Below, piece after piece: positions 1-7,615 of a stretch of 64,000 nt of DNA. Source of the DNA: Synechococcus sp. BIOS-U3-1 (GTDB lineage: Bacteria; Cyanobacteriota; Cyanobacteriia; PCC-6307; Cyanobiaceae); assembly GCF_014279975.1 (NCBI RefSeq), contig NZ_CP047936.1, forward strand, positions 372,001 to 436,000, read 5' to 3'. The position numbers and the translations under genes were made by a program. Under the pieces are notes generated by a model. It was given only the letters and a program-made list of their open reading frames with translations. It did not search any database and had not been told where the DNA came from. The stretch's first letter is position 1. Each line of letters opens with the position of its first letter.

Positions 1-132
1 ACCTTGAAAGGTTTTCAGACGGCTTCCAAGGAATTTGAGCGCGAAATCAGTAAGGCGATGGCAGATCCGGAGGAACTTCCACCCTCCTCTTCATCCGATG
101 CTGCGTCATCGCCAAAGGGCTCTGAGGACTGA
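1..132 (+). CDS. tatA: TatA/Hcf106-type twin-arginine translocase subunit, C-terminal end
   Basis: Partial gene; its start lies before the window. The visible 43 codons end in TGA and read as the end of a TatA amphipathic helix (TLKGFQTASKEFEREISK) followed by a flexible acidic, Ser-rich tail. That helix-then-acidic-tail pattern is typical of TatA/Hcf106 proteins, which form the membrane pore for export of folded proteins into the thylakoid lumen or periplasm. The transmembrane N-terminus is not visible, so the family call rests on the helix alone. The next gene, pth, starts only 3 bases after the stop, which suggests co-transcription. Confidence 0.7.
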   Translation, partial: TLKGFQTASKEFEREISKAMADPEELPPSSSSDAASSPKGSED

Positions 133-135
133 TCG

Positions 136-768
136 GTGATCAAACGTGGGGACCTCCGTCTGGTGGTCGGACTGGGCAATCCGGGTGAAAAATATGCATC
201 AACTCGGCACAACGTCGGATTCATGGCGCTTGAGCTGCTCACAACACGTGAGGGTGGGAATTTCAAGGCGATGTCAAAACTTCATGGTGACCTCGCTGAT
301 GTCGGTTCCGGTTGCGCTCGACTCAGGTTGCTGATGCCCCAGACCTACATGAATGACAGTGGCCGTTCGATCCGTGCAGCACTGGATTGGTTTGATCTGG
401 GGATTCATCAGCTGATTGTGCTCGTCGATGACATGGACTTGCCGCTTGGACGGTTGCGCTTGCGGGCGCGCGGTGGTGCCGGCGGACATAACGGTCTGAA
501 GAGCACTATTCAGCATCTCGGCACCCAGGAGTTCGCCCGCCTTCGTATTGGAATCGGCGCTCCCGGTCGCAATCCTGAGGAACGCCGTGCCCGCACGGTG
601 TCTCACGTCCTTGGTCAGTTCAACCGTGCTGAGGAACCTCTCCTTCAGGAGGTGCTGCGGGAAGTGTTGTCCGGCCTCGATCACATCCAGCGGCAAGGCT
701 TGGATCGGGCAGGAAATGCCATCAATGCGGTGAATCTGGAGCCTGCTGTTGATGGCGATCCGGCCTGA
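136..768 (+). CDS. pth: Peptidyl-tRNA hydrolase
   Basis: Releases peptides from peptidyl-tRNAs that drop off the ribosome, so that the tRNA can be reused; a cytosolic monomer. The 210-residue product shows the family N-terminus VVGLGNPGEKYASTRHNVGF with the catalytic His near residue 25 and Asn near 15, followed by LVDDMDLPLGRLR and the GGAGGHNGLKS loop. Length is normal for the family. The start is GTG, directly before the conserved N-terminus and 3 bases after the tatA stop. The TGA stop overlaps the ATG of the next gene, so translation is probably coupled. Confidence 0.95.
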   Translation: MIKRGDLRLVVGLGNPGEKYASTRHNVGFMALELLTTREGGNFKAMSKLHGDLADVGSGCARLRLLMPQTYMNDSGRSIRAALDWFDLGIHQLIVLVDDMDLPLGRLRLRARGGAGGHNGLKSTIQHLGTQEFARLRIGIGAPGRNPEERRARTVSHVLGQFNRAEEPLLQEVLREVLSGLDHIQRQGLDRAGNAINAVNLEPAVDGDPA

Positions 769-1025
769 TGGCGCCATTGCCTGTCACCACGGCTCATCTT
801 CGGGTGCACCAACACAGCTTCCGAGACAAGTGTCTGCAGGGTGAGGTTCAGGCGGGTGGCTTCACCTGGACATTTCACTGGTTGTTTGACCGGGGTGAGC
901 TGAGTGTGGAGCCCTCCCTGGGTAGAGCGTTGATTCAGGACGCGTTGCTTCGCTTTCTTGTCAAATCCGACTACAGGCTGGAAGCCGGAGGTGATTACAG
1001 CTTTACTGTGAGGGCGCGTTTCTGA
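768..1025 (+). CDS. DUF3146-like small cyanobacterial protein
   Basis: An 85-residue soluble protein of unknown function. The sequence has a Trp/Phe-rich first half (GGFTWTFHWLF) and the segment PSLGRALIQDALLRFLVKSDYRLEPGGDYSFT-like, which I associate with the cyanobacterial DUF3146 family from memory; the actual sequence has LEAGGDYSFTVRA at its end. It starts inside the pth stop codon, so it is translationally coupled to pth. Its last 23 bases overlap the end of the convergent nuclease-like gene. No catalytic motif is visible and I do not assign a role. Confidence 0.7.
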   Translation: MAPLPVTTAHLRVHQHSFRDKCLQGEVQAGGFTWTFHWLFDRGELSVEPSLGRALIQDALLRFLVKSDYRLEAGGDYSFTVRARF

Positions 1026-1440
1026 GAGGAGCTGGTCCCGGCCAGAAGATTTGGCGGCCCAGCTCCGATTCAAGAATGACCAGGGCAGCCACGGCATCAA
1101 GTTCGGTAGGTGGTATCAGCAAACCTTGGGGGATTAATCGCCGCCATCCTCTTGGCGGCCATAGCTGCCAGTAACGCTTGCGAGCTTGCAGTGTGGTGCC
1201 GCGCTCATCCACCAGCTTGACGGGAAGATCCTCAGGAAGCTCATTCCTCAAGCTGTCGCTGGCTGTGCCATCCCCCAGCACTAAGCATTCAACGGGCGCG
1301 ATCTGCCTCCAGCACTGCAGGGTGTGCAGCACAGCCTTGGTTGCAACGACATGACCTTCGATGACGCAGTCACTTTCGCAATCGACCAGGACTAACCCGC
1401 ATTTGTTGCGTCCTGGGTCAACAGAGACGATCCAGCTCAT
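1003..1440 (-). CDS. RuvX/YqgF-like RNase H-fold nuclease
   Basis: A 145-residue protein beginning SWIVSVDPGRNKCGLVLVD, the first beta-hairpin of the RuvC/YqgF resolvase fold with its metal-binding Asp. LVDERGTTLQARKRY and PPTELDAVAALVILE supply the later acidic positions (Glu in DERGTT, Asp in ELDAVAA). YqgF/RuvX proteins mature the 5' end of 16S rRNA or act on Holliday junctions; which substrate applies here is unknown. It begins inside the stop of the upstream DUF3084 gene (4-base overlap) and converges on the DUF3146 gene. It may be a divergent paralogue rather than the main YqgF. Confidence 0.7.
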   Translation of the reverse strand: MSWIVSVDPGRNKCGLVLVDCESDCVIEGHVVATKAVLHTLQCWRQIAPVECLVLGDGTASDSLRNELPEDLPVKLVDERGTTLQARKRYWQLWPPRGWRRLIPQGLLIPPTELDAVAALVILESELGRQIFWPGPAPLRNAPSQ

Positions 1441-2648
1441 GGAATCTCGTCCTGAAGCGTTGAAGTTGGCCGTAGCCGGCGGCTCGGACGGAGCTCGACG
1501 GCTATGGCATCGGCGGTTTCACTACGCTGCGCGGCCACTGCTTCCAGTTCAACCAGTCCGCCGCTTCGCTCGGTCAGCTCTCGGGCGAGTGTGTTGACGG
1601 CGTTGGCATCAAATTGAAGTCCTTGGCTGAGAGACCCCCGTCGGCGGACCTCCGCCAGGGTGGACGCCAGCAGCAGGTTGATGCGGTTTCGCACCGCTTC
1701 TGGATTGGTGTCTTGGCTGGCAAGAGTCGTTTTGGCCAGAACCTCTCCCTCCATGGTGATGGCCACATTGGGACGCACATCCGGAAAGGCGTAAACCACG
1801 CGCTCACCACGCAGCACATTGGCCGCTGAGCGCAGCAGCACCACCCAGGTGCCAGGTTTGCGGATGGCTTGTTCCAGCCTTTCAATGTCCTGGCGGGGCA
1901 CAAGGATGATTTGGCGATCCGGAGCCTGTCCAGGCAGAACCTTTTGAAAGGCCTGCAAATTGGCTTCTCGCAGCACCTGGTCAATCACTTGCCTGGCTTG
2001 ATCAGGACGATCCAGCTTGAGCGTCACAGTGGCCAATGGCTGGCCACTGCTAATGGCGACATCTCCACGGCGTAGGGCCAGCAGGTTCTCCTCCAGTTGC
2101 TGGAGCTCTGATTCGCCGGAGCTGATCCGTTCCCGCACCGCCCGAAGTTCATTATCCGTGCGTTGGATTTCCGCATCACGGTTGCGCACGTCTTGGCTAA
2201 GTCTCTGCCGTTCCGCCTCAAGTCGGCGAGTCTGCTCCTGCAGGGGTTGAAGTGTGCTGCGCAGCTCGTCGGCTCGTGCCTGGGCATTCGCCAGGATCTT
2301 TCTGGCTTTGATTTCATCGGCGCGAGCTTCTTCGAGTTGCTGACGAGCCTGTCGCTGAGCATTGCGGCTGCCCTTCAGATCTGAGCGGCTGCTTCGTAGG
2401 CGTGCTTCGAGGTCGTTGAGTTCAAACAGGCCAACGCGCAGCTGACGGCTCACCAGAAGCATCAGTCCAAGCGACAGAGCACTGATCAGGCTCCCCGTGA
2501 GCACAGTGATCACTACGGCGGTTTGACGCGGGCGAAGACCGAAAAGGCTCAGACGGGCCTTCCCGACTCTCGAACCCAGTCGATCACCAAGGGTGGAGAG
2601 CACCCCCCCGAGGATCAATAGAGACAGCAGCAGAAGCCAGCCGGTCAC
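1437..2648 (-). CDS. DUF3084 membrane-anchored coiled-coil protein
   Basis: A 403-residue protein of unknown function. Two hydrophobic segments (about residues 3-18 and 45-67) flank a basic loop containing LSLFGLRPRQTAVVITVLTG, a stretch typical of the cyanobacterial DUF3084 family. A long Arg/Glu/Gln-rich coiled coil follows (about residues 75-195), and then a globular domain with VTLKLDRPDQARQVIDQV and a conserved end rich in charged residues. The topology suggests an inner- or thylakoid-membrane anchor with a large soluble part. Same strand as ntcA and overlapping the nuclease-like gene downstream by 4 bases. Confidence 0.8.
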   Translation of the reverse strand: MTGWLLLLSLLILGGVLSTLGDRLGSRVGKARLSLFGLRPRQTAVVITVLTGSLISALSLGLMLLVSRQLRVGLFELNDLEARLRSSRSDLKGSRNAQRQARQQLEEARADEIKARKILANAQARADELRSTLQPLQEQTRRLEAERQRLSQDVRNRDAEIQRTDNELRAVRERISSGESELQQLEENLLALRRGDVAISSGQPLATVTLKLDRPDQARQVIDQVLREANLQAFQKVLPGQAPDRQIILVPRQDIERLEQAIRKPGTWVVLLRSAANVLRGERVVYAFPDVRPNVAITMEGEVLAKTTLASQDTNPEAVRNRINLLLASTLAEVRRRGSLSQGLQFDANAVNTLARELTERSGGLVELEAVAAQRSETADAIAVELRPSRRLRPTSTLQDEIP

Positions 2649-2706
2649 GGACGTTCAAACATGCGGTAGGCCTATGAGGTGCTGCCTATCTTCACCTGTC
2701 GAGGGG

Positions 2707-3447
2707 TTAACTGAAACGTTTGGCCAGTGCAATCGGATCCAAAACAGTGATCTTCTTGCGGTCAATTTCGACTAGGCCTGAATTGCGTAGATCGCCAAGC
2801 AATCGCGTGATCGTGACACGCGTGGATCCGATCGCTTCGGCGATGGCCTGATGAGACAAACGCAGGTCAATGGTGATGCCTTGGGGCCCAGGCACGCCGA
2901 AGTCCCTGCAAAGGACAAGCAGAAAACTCACCAGACGGGAGGACATATCCCGGTGTGTGAGTGTTTCAATCATGGTCTCGGTCTGCAGAATTCGGGTGGA
3001 AAGACCCTGAAGCAAAAGCAATCCCACGCTGGTGTTCGCTTCGATCGCCTGACGCACGGAGCTTGCGGGTGCCGTCACCATCTCCACTCTGGTGAATGCC
3101 ACAGAGTGATAGAAGCGATCGGAGCGATGGCCGGTGAGCAGTGAGAGAACGCCGAACAGGCTGTTCTCTCTGAGCAGGGCAACGGTGATCTCTTCACCCG
3201 ACTCATACACCCTTGACAGCCGCACAGCTCCTCGTCGGATCAGATAGACGCGCTCGGCGGGGTCGCCAGGAAAAAAGATCGTCTTATTCCGTTCCACCAT
3301 TTCGGTGCTGGCACCATCCAGATCACGGATCACTTCCAGCAGGGTGCGGCTGGCTGGGTTGGGCGCATTGGTCAGGCTTGTTTCTGCGGATCGCCCAGCT
3401 TGGGGAGCAGTCCGACTAAAGCCGCGCATCACTTCAGCCATGACCAA
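2707..3447 (-). CDS. ntcA: Global nitrogen regulator NtcA (CRP/FNR family)
   Basis: Transcription factor that senses 2-oxoglutarate and controls nitrogen assimilation genes in cyanobacteria. The 246-residue protein has the NtcA cupin domain ([19 protein letters not shown], then [29 protein letters not shown]) and a C-terminal winged helix-turn-helix with [24 protein letters not shown]. These are near-invariant NtcA signatures. The N-terminus is about 20-25 residues longer than the core, and internal Met codons (MAEV, MRGF) are alternative starts. I looked for a palindromic GTA-N8-TAC autoregulatory site in the upstream gap and did not find a convincing one. Confidence 0.96.
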   Translation of the reverse strand: MVMAEVMRGFSRTAPQAGRSAETSLTNAPNPASRTLLEVIRDLDGASTEMVERNKTIFFPGDPAERVYLIRRGAVRLSRVYESGEEITVALLRENSLFGVLSLLTGHRSDRFYHSVAFTRVEMVTAPASSVRQAIEANTSVGLLLLQGLSTRILQTETMIETLTHRDMSSRLVSFLLVLCRDFGVPGPQGITIDLRLSHQAIAEAIGSTRVTITRLLGDLRNSGLVEIDRKKITVLDPIALAKRFS

Positions 3448-3516
3448 CGCATCAATGCGTGGAAGTTAAGGAGCGATGCGCTGTCACCCTGTAGCAACGA
3501 ACACGGTTCTCCTTGC

Positions 3517-4242
3517 TCAGTCCTCATGCAGTGCATCCAGCTGGGCAGCCATGAGTTGCTTGAGCCCTGGTTCAGCAAGGTCCAGCAAACTGTTGAGCTG
3601 CTGGCGGCTGAATGGTGCGCCTTCAGCAGTGCCTTGTAACTCCAGCAGATCGCCGGCATTGTTCATCACCACATTGAGATCCACATCGGCCCGACTGTCT
3701 TCGCTGTAGTCCAGATCGAGCAAAGCCTGCCCCTCGATCAGCCCAACAGAGACAGCCGCCACCTGGTTGATGACTGGATTGGTGCTGATACGACCTTGTT
3801 GAAGCAGCCGTTCGCAGGCTTTGTGCAAAGCGAGCCATGCCCCTGTGATCGATGCTGTTCGAGTTCCCGCATCCGCCTGAATGACATCGCAGTCGATCAG
3901 CAGGGTGTTCTCACCCAGCGCCTTCATATCGATGGCGGCCCGAAGGCTGCGGCCGATCAGGCGCTGGATCTCCTGGGTGCGTCCTGACAGTTTCATCAGT
4001 TCCCTGCGCTGACGATCAGGGGTGGATCCAGGCAGCAGTCGATATTCAGCGCTGAGCCAACCCAGCCCCTGATCCCGTCGCCAGCGCGGGACGCCGTCTT
4101 CCTGGCAGACGCTGCAGAGAACGGTGGTGCGTCCGGTGCTCACGATGACGGAGCTCAGGGCGAAACCCATGGGATCCCAGTCGGTCGAGAAGGCCCTGAG
4201 GTCGGCGGGTTGGCGGCCATCGTTGCGCTGGGTCTTGCTCAT
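3517..4242 (-). CDS. rph: Ribonuclease PH
   Basis: Phosphorolytic 3'-to-5' exoribonuclease that trims tRNA precursors. The 241-residue product has the family start [11 protein letters not shown], the core [20 protein letters not shown] and the phosphate-site segment [21 protein letters not shown]. Its length matches RNase PH rather than the two-domain PNPase. A single gene between ntcA and the divergent CobO-like/dcd pair, with no close operon partner. Confidence 0.95.
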   Translation of the reverse strand: MSKTQRNDGRQPADLRAFSTDWDPMGFALSSVIVSTGRTTVLCSVCQEDGVPRWRRDQGLGWLSAEYRLLPGSTPDRQRRELMKLSGRTQEIQRLIGRSLRAAIDMKALGENTLLIDCDVIQADAGTRTASITGAWLALHKACERLLQQGRISTNPVINQVAAVSVGLIEGQALLDLDYSEDSRADVDLNVVMNNAGDLLELQGTAEGAPFSRQQLNSLLDLAEPGLKQLMAAQLDALHED

Positions 4243-4254
4243 GGGGAAATCGAT

Positions 4255-4443
4255 CTAGATCTTGAGCCTGCCAGTTGGCGTAGAGACACTAGGGATGGTG
4301 TCAAAGGGATTGTGATTTGAGTTTTCGCCGCTAGATTCAAGTGCCACTGGGTCAATTCGATTCCAGTTACGACGGAAGCGACCGAGATGACCGCCAGCCT
4401 GGGCCCAAGCCATCGTTCCCGCCAACAGAGCGGTGCAGATCAT
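4255..4443 (-). CDS. Candidate small protein, divergent from the CobO-like gene
   Basis: A possible 62-residue protein reading MICTALLAGTMAWAQAGGHL followed by a basic patch (GRFRRNWNRID) and a Ser/Asn-rich tail. The N-terminus resembles a short signal or membrane segment. Codons such as CGT, GGT and CTG look like those of neighbouring genes, which is the main reason to list it. It conflicts with the longest form of the CobO-like gene but not with the shorter TTG-start form at 4465. I recognise no family, and it could be chance. Confidence 0.3.
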   Translation of the reverse strand: MICTALLAGTMAWAQAGGHLGRFRRNWNRIDPVALESSGENSNHNPFDTIPSVSTPTGRLKI

Positions 4444-4464
4444 CGGGTTCTGAATCGTGCCGGC

Positions 4465-4995
4465 TTGCATTCCCTGCCATCTCTCCAGCCACAACAGCCC
4501 CTGCATTTAGTAGCTCCTGAGGGGCAGTTGCAGGTGCATACCTCTCCCTATCGAGGAAGTTTCGGCACAGTGCTCAGCCAGGCCCTGCGTACCGCTGGCC
4601 TTGGCAGCCGTGTCGCAGTGATGCAGTTTCTCAAGGGTGGAGTTGCTCAGGGGCCAGATGCTGCGATCACGCTCTGCGATCGCATGATTTGGATGCGGCC
4701 TGCGGTGATCGGATGTCTTTCTGAACCGGCCAGTTCATCCGAATCCACGACTTTGGATGCTGTTCAAGCGATCTGGCAGATCTGTCGCCGTCACTTGGCC
4801 AGCGGTGATCTTGATCAATTGGTTCTGGACGAACTCGGCTTGGCCATTTCTCTTGGCTATCTCAATGAAGCAGAGGTGCGTGACAGCCTGGACGCACGTC
4901 CTGGTTCCATGGATGTGATCATCACAGGACCGTCGATTCCAGAATCTCTCATGGGTCTGGCGGATCAAGTGACGGAACTGCGCAGAGGTTTCTGA
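4465..4995 (+). CDS. CobO/BtuR-like P-loop protein with degenerate Walker A
   Basis: Similar in layout to ATP:cob(I)alamin adenosyltransferase (CobO/BtuR). ALRTAGLGSRVAVMQFLKGG, then LVLDELGLAISLGYLNEAEV and a tail RPGSMDVIITGPSIPE all match CobO landmarks. The nucleotide loop, which should read like GDGKGKT, is replaced by SPYRGSFGT with no GKT/S, so ATP binding by the usual route looks lost. The reading frame is open from an ATG at 4387, but residues before HSLPSL look non-homologous; I prefer the TTG at 4465 (about 176 residues). The stop overlaps the dcd ATG, so the two are translationally coupled. Function unknown. Confidence 0.75.
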   Translation: MHSLPSLQPQQPLHLVAPEGQLQVHTSPYRGSFGTVLSQALRTAGLGSRVAVMQFLKGGVAQGPDAAITLCDRMIWMRPAVIGCLSEPASSSESTTLDAVQAIWQICRRHLASGDLDQLVLDELGLAISLGYLNEAEVRDSLDARPGSMDVIITGPSIPESLMGLADQVTELRRGF

Positions 4996-5588
4996 TGCTC
5001 AAGAACGACCGTTGGATCACTGAACAGGCTGCCGCCGGCATGCTCGAACCCTTTCAAAAAGGGTTGATCCGCCATTTGAATCCCGAACAGAAGCTGGCGC
5101 CTGTTCTCAGCTTTGGGTGTTCTTCCTATGGCTACGACCTGCGTTTGTCGCCTCAGGAATTTCTGATCTTCAAGCACGTTCCGGGAACAGTGATGAACCC
5201 CAAACGGTTCAATCCTGGAAACCTTGAACCCACAGAGCTTCACCACGATGATGACGGTGACTATTTCATCCTTCCCGCCCATTCCTATGGCTTGGGTGTG
5301 GCTCTCGAAAAGATGAAGGTTCCGCCGAATATCACTGTGATCTGCCTCGGCAAAAGCACCTATGCACGACTGGGGATCATCGTGAACACCACACCAGCTG
5401 AAGCCAGCTGGGAGGGGCATCTCACGCTTGAATTCAGTAACAGTTCAGGAGCTGACTGCCGCATCTATGCGAATGAAGGCATCTGCCAACTCTTATTTTT
5501 TGAAGGTGATCCCTGCGACACCACTTACAGCGATCGACAGGGCAAATACCAGCATCAACCTGAGAGGGTGACACTGGCCAAGGTTTAA
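4995..5588 (+). CDS. dcd: dCTP deaminase
   Basis: Converts dCTP to dUTP, feeding dUMP to thymidylate synthesis. The 197-residue protein shows the dCTP deaminase core GKSTYARLGIIVNTTPAE followed by the catalytic-Glu segment EGHLTLEFSN and an end in YQHQPERVTLAKV. The ATG sits inside the stop of the upstream CobO-like gene. The thymidylate synthase thyX lies immediately downstream on the opposite strand, so successive steps of the dTTP pathway are physically adjacent here. Confidence 0.95.
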   Translation: MLKNDRWITEQAAAGMLEPFQKGLIRHLNPEQKLAPVLSFGCSSYGYDLRLSPQEFLIFKHVPGTVMNPKRFNPGNLEPTELHHDDDGDYFILPAHSYGLGVALEKMKVPPNITVICLGKSTYARLGIIVNTTPAEASWEGHLTLEFSNSSGADCRIYANEGICQLLFFEGDPCDTTYSDRQGKYQHQPERVTLAKV

Positions 5589-5618
5589 TTCGTCAAGGAC
5601 TTAATCGCCTAGATCTAA

Positions 5619-5643
5619 GTCAGCAGGGCTGCGACAGTTTTTT
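5619..5643 (+). terminator. Probable rho-independent terminator after dcd
   Basis: Shortly after the dcd stop, GTC-A-GCAG faces CTGCGAC with a very small loop and one bulged A, followed by AG and six T residues. It sits just before the convergent thyX stop. The stem is short, so this is a moderate call from sequence only. Confidence 0.45.
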
Positions 5644-5646
5644 GAT

Positions 5647-6372
5647 TTAGGGAGCCAAACGCGCCTTGTGCAGGCGGTTTTTCTCGTACCAGGCAGCGAA
5701 CTCAGGTGTCCAGTTCTGGAGATGTGGCCACATCAGGTCACAGAGCTCTCGGATTTCCTGCTGTGCATCCAGTTTGGAGCGCAGATCAAGGAAGTGGAGG
5801 AAGGCACGCAGGCTGAAGCTCACAACAAAGTGCTGTCGGTAGTCGAACGGCAGGATGCCTCGGGCATGTTCTTCAGAAAAACCTTCTCGCAACAGATCGC
5901 GATAGCGCTCTGCTGCTTGTTGGCAGATTTTCAGATCGATGAGTCGTTGCTCATTGACGTAGGTGTATTTCTTGCCAAGTCGGTCTCGGTATTCCCCGAC
6001 GGGACGCAGGTAAAACACTTCCTCGAGATCCAATTCCCCATCAGCAGCTCTGCAGATGCGCTCGCCGGTGTAACGCATCGATTGCACATCGAAACTCACG
6101 CCCACCCTGTGCGTTCGCGCTTGCTGCATCACCGAGTGTGGAAACCACCCCACGTTCAGCACGATCTGTGCATGTTCCAGTGGGCCGTAATGGCCTTTCA
6201 TTCCACCCAGCAGCCGCTTGATGCAAATTTCTCCAGCTCTCGTTTCGTCCGGCCACTGATCCCGTTCCATCACCACGAACCCCTCGCTGTAGTCCTGGTG
6301 CATGCCGGCATACACGCTTTGCTGGGGATTGGGTGTGGCGGCGATCAGTTCGACCCTGAAGCGGGAATCCAT
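5647..6372 (-). CDS. thyX: Flavin-dependent thymidylate synthase ThyX
   Basis: Methylates dUMP to dTMP using FAD, NADPH and methylene-tetrahydrofolate. The 241-residue product has LEHAQIVLNVGWFPHSVMQQARTHRVG-type context with the signature region RTHRVGVSFDVQSMRYTGER at residues 86-105. The ThyX motif is normally RHR-x7-S; here it reads R-T-H-R with eight residues before the Ser, a variant I believe occurs in cyanobacteria. Downstream of txlA on the same strand (67-base gap), convergent with dcd. The ATG at 6372 is directly before a typical N-terminus. Confidence 0.92.
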   Translation of the reverse strand: MDSRFRVELIAATPNPQQSVYAGMHQDYSEGFVVMERDQWPDETRAGEICIKRLLGGMKGHYGPLEHAQIVLNVGWFPHSVMQQARTHRVGVSFDVQSMRYTGERICRAADGELDLEEVFYLRPVGEYRDRLGKKYTYVNEQRLIDLKICQQAAERYRDLLREGFSEEHARGILPFDYRQHFVVSFSLRAFLHFLDLRSKLDAQQEIRELCDLMWPHLQNWTPEFAAWYEKNRLHKARLAP

Positions 6373-6439
6373 GGGGTTTTGAGGTGTCGTGTACGGGATG
6401 TCGTTCGATCATCGCCTCTCCGGTGAGCATCGACCGGAT

Positions 6440-6985
6440 TTAGGCGTGGCTTCGTGGACCGGTGGAGTCCGCAGTGGTGCTCTCAGGGAGAGGACTCGTG
6501 CTGCCTACGCCAGCCAGAGCTGGGAGTGGGCTGCCGTGCATCAAGGCGTTTGCGATCGAATCCAGCTCGGTTTCACTGCGTGCTCCAAGCGACCGACCAC
6601 GCATTGTGCCGTCTGCCGAGAACAGGTTCAGCTGGGGAATTCCAGTGACGTCGTAGCGATCGGTCAGATCAAGCCAGCGCGGATTGTCGATGTTGACCAA
6701 AACCACATCCAGATCGGCATTGTGACGTTGTTCAACCTCCAGCATCGCTGGAGCCATTTCACGGCAGACCTCACACCAGTCGGCATAGAACTCGAGGATC
6801 GTGGGCCGACCGTTACTGAGCGCTACTTCTGGGGCAAGCGAACGTCTGGCGAGCTGATCCAGGGGCGATTCAATGGAACCGCCGTTGCGCACCAAGAAAA
6901 GGCTGACAGCCAAGACCAGCGCTGAGATCAGCAGTAAAACTTTCTGCAATGTGGTGAGGCTGGAGTTTGAAGCGCTGTCGGTCAT
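6440..6985 (-). CDS. txlA: Membrane-anchored thioredoxin-like protein TxlA/HCF164 type
   Basis: A 181-residue protein with one N-terminal membrane anchor (about residues 13-33) and a thioredoxin fold carrying the redox pair WCEVC (Cys71 and Cys74) and the cis-Pro segment VTGIPQLNLF. The match to cyanobacterial TxlA and plastid HCF164 is good; these deliver reducing equivalents to the lumen side of the thylakoid for cytochrome assembly. The C-terminal 35 residues are a low-complexity Ser/Thr/Pro tail. Upstream of thyX on the same strand. Confidence 0.85.
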   Translation of the reverse strand: MTDSASNSSLTTLQKVLLLISALVLAVSLFLVRNGGSIESPLDQLARRSLAPEVALSNGRPTILEFYADWCEVCREMAPAMLEVEQRHNADLDVVLVNIDNPRWLDLTDRYDVTGIPQLNLFSADGTMRGRSLGARSETELDSIANALMHGSPLPALAGVGSTSPLPESTTADSTGPRSHA

Positions 6986-7054
6986 CTCGGACTGACATCA
7001 ATGGCACCACTCTGACAGGACAAACCGCTTGCTGTTGCTAGCGTCTGACCGCAG

Positions 7055-7615
7055 ATGTTCGCGTCGTTGATGACGCTTGTCCGCCGCGAATCTGCCTCCA
7101 AGCCGATGCCCGTCTTGCGTTTTCTCCTGTTACCGCTTCGGGCTCCGCTGCTGATCGTTCTGTTTGTGGTGTCGCTGTTCCTCGGCCATCACTGGGCGAT
7201 CCAGGAGGCCTGGCTGGCTGAGGCCCACTCGATTTCGGTCAGCACGTTCTGGGCACTCGAGATGATCCAAGCCGTGGTGGTGGTGGTGATCTGCACCATG
7301 CCCGATCTGCTGTTACGTCAGCTTTCCATGCTGATGGCGTCGAGTCGTGTCCTCAGTTTGATGGTCACGCTCACGCTGTTGATCACAGTTGGCCTCTACG
7401 TGCTGAGTTTGAGTCTGTTGTCGGATGTGTTGATCCTGGGGTCCGCCACCCTGCTGGCGCGCCTTGACCTCAGTCGCATCAAAGTGGTTCCCCCTCCGCA
7501 GCTGATGGCGTTTTGGCTTGCAGTCATCGTGATGACCGGTATCTGGATCGGGCATGATCTGCCCAACCTTCCGGGTTCAATCAGTGCAGCGATCCGTGCC
7601 GCCATCGTGACCTGA
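7055..7615 (+). CDS. Conserved-looking multi-pass membrane protein
   Basis: A protein of up to 186 residues with about four hydrophobic segments (near residues 22-42, 63-82, 98-128 and 148-165) and few charged residues. No catalytic motif is visible and I do not recognise the family. The ATG at 7055 gives a polar 17-residue lead; the internal Met in MPVLRFLLLPLR is an equally good start. It is divergent from txlA and its last 39 bases overlap the end of the convergent transglycosylase gene. Confidence 0.65.
   Translation: MFASLMTLVRRESASKPMPVLRFLLLPLRAPLLIVLFVVSLFLGHHWAIQEAWLAEAHSISVSTFWALEMIQAVVVVVICTMPDLLLRQLSMLMASSRVLSLMVTLTLLITVGLYVLSLSLLSDVLILGSATLLARLDLSRIKVVPPPQLMAFWLAVIVMTGIWIGHDLPNLPGSISAAIRAAIVT

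Noticed and set aside
3448-3516. NtcA-type GTA-N8-TAC operator upstream of ntcA
   Set aside because: I checked the gap and found no pair with correct spacing and both half-sites.
5668-6426. A 252-codon plus-strand ORF covering the thyX gene
   Set aside because: It is antisense to a gene with clear ThyX motifs, and its translation is Cys/His/Gln-rich without any family pattern.
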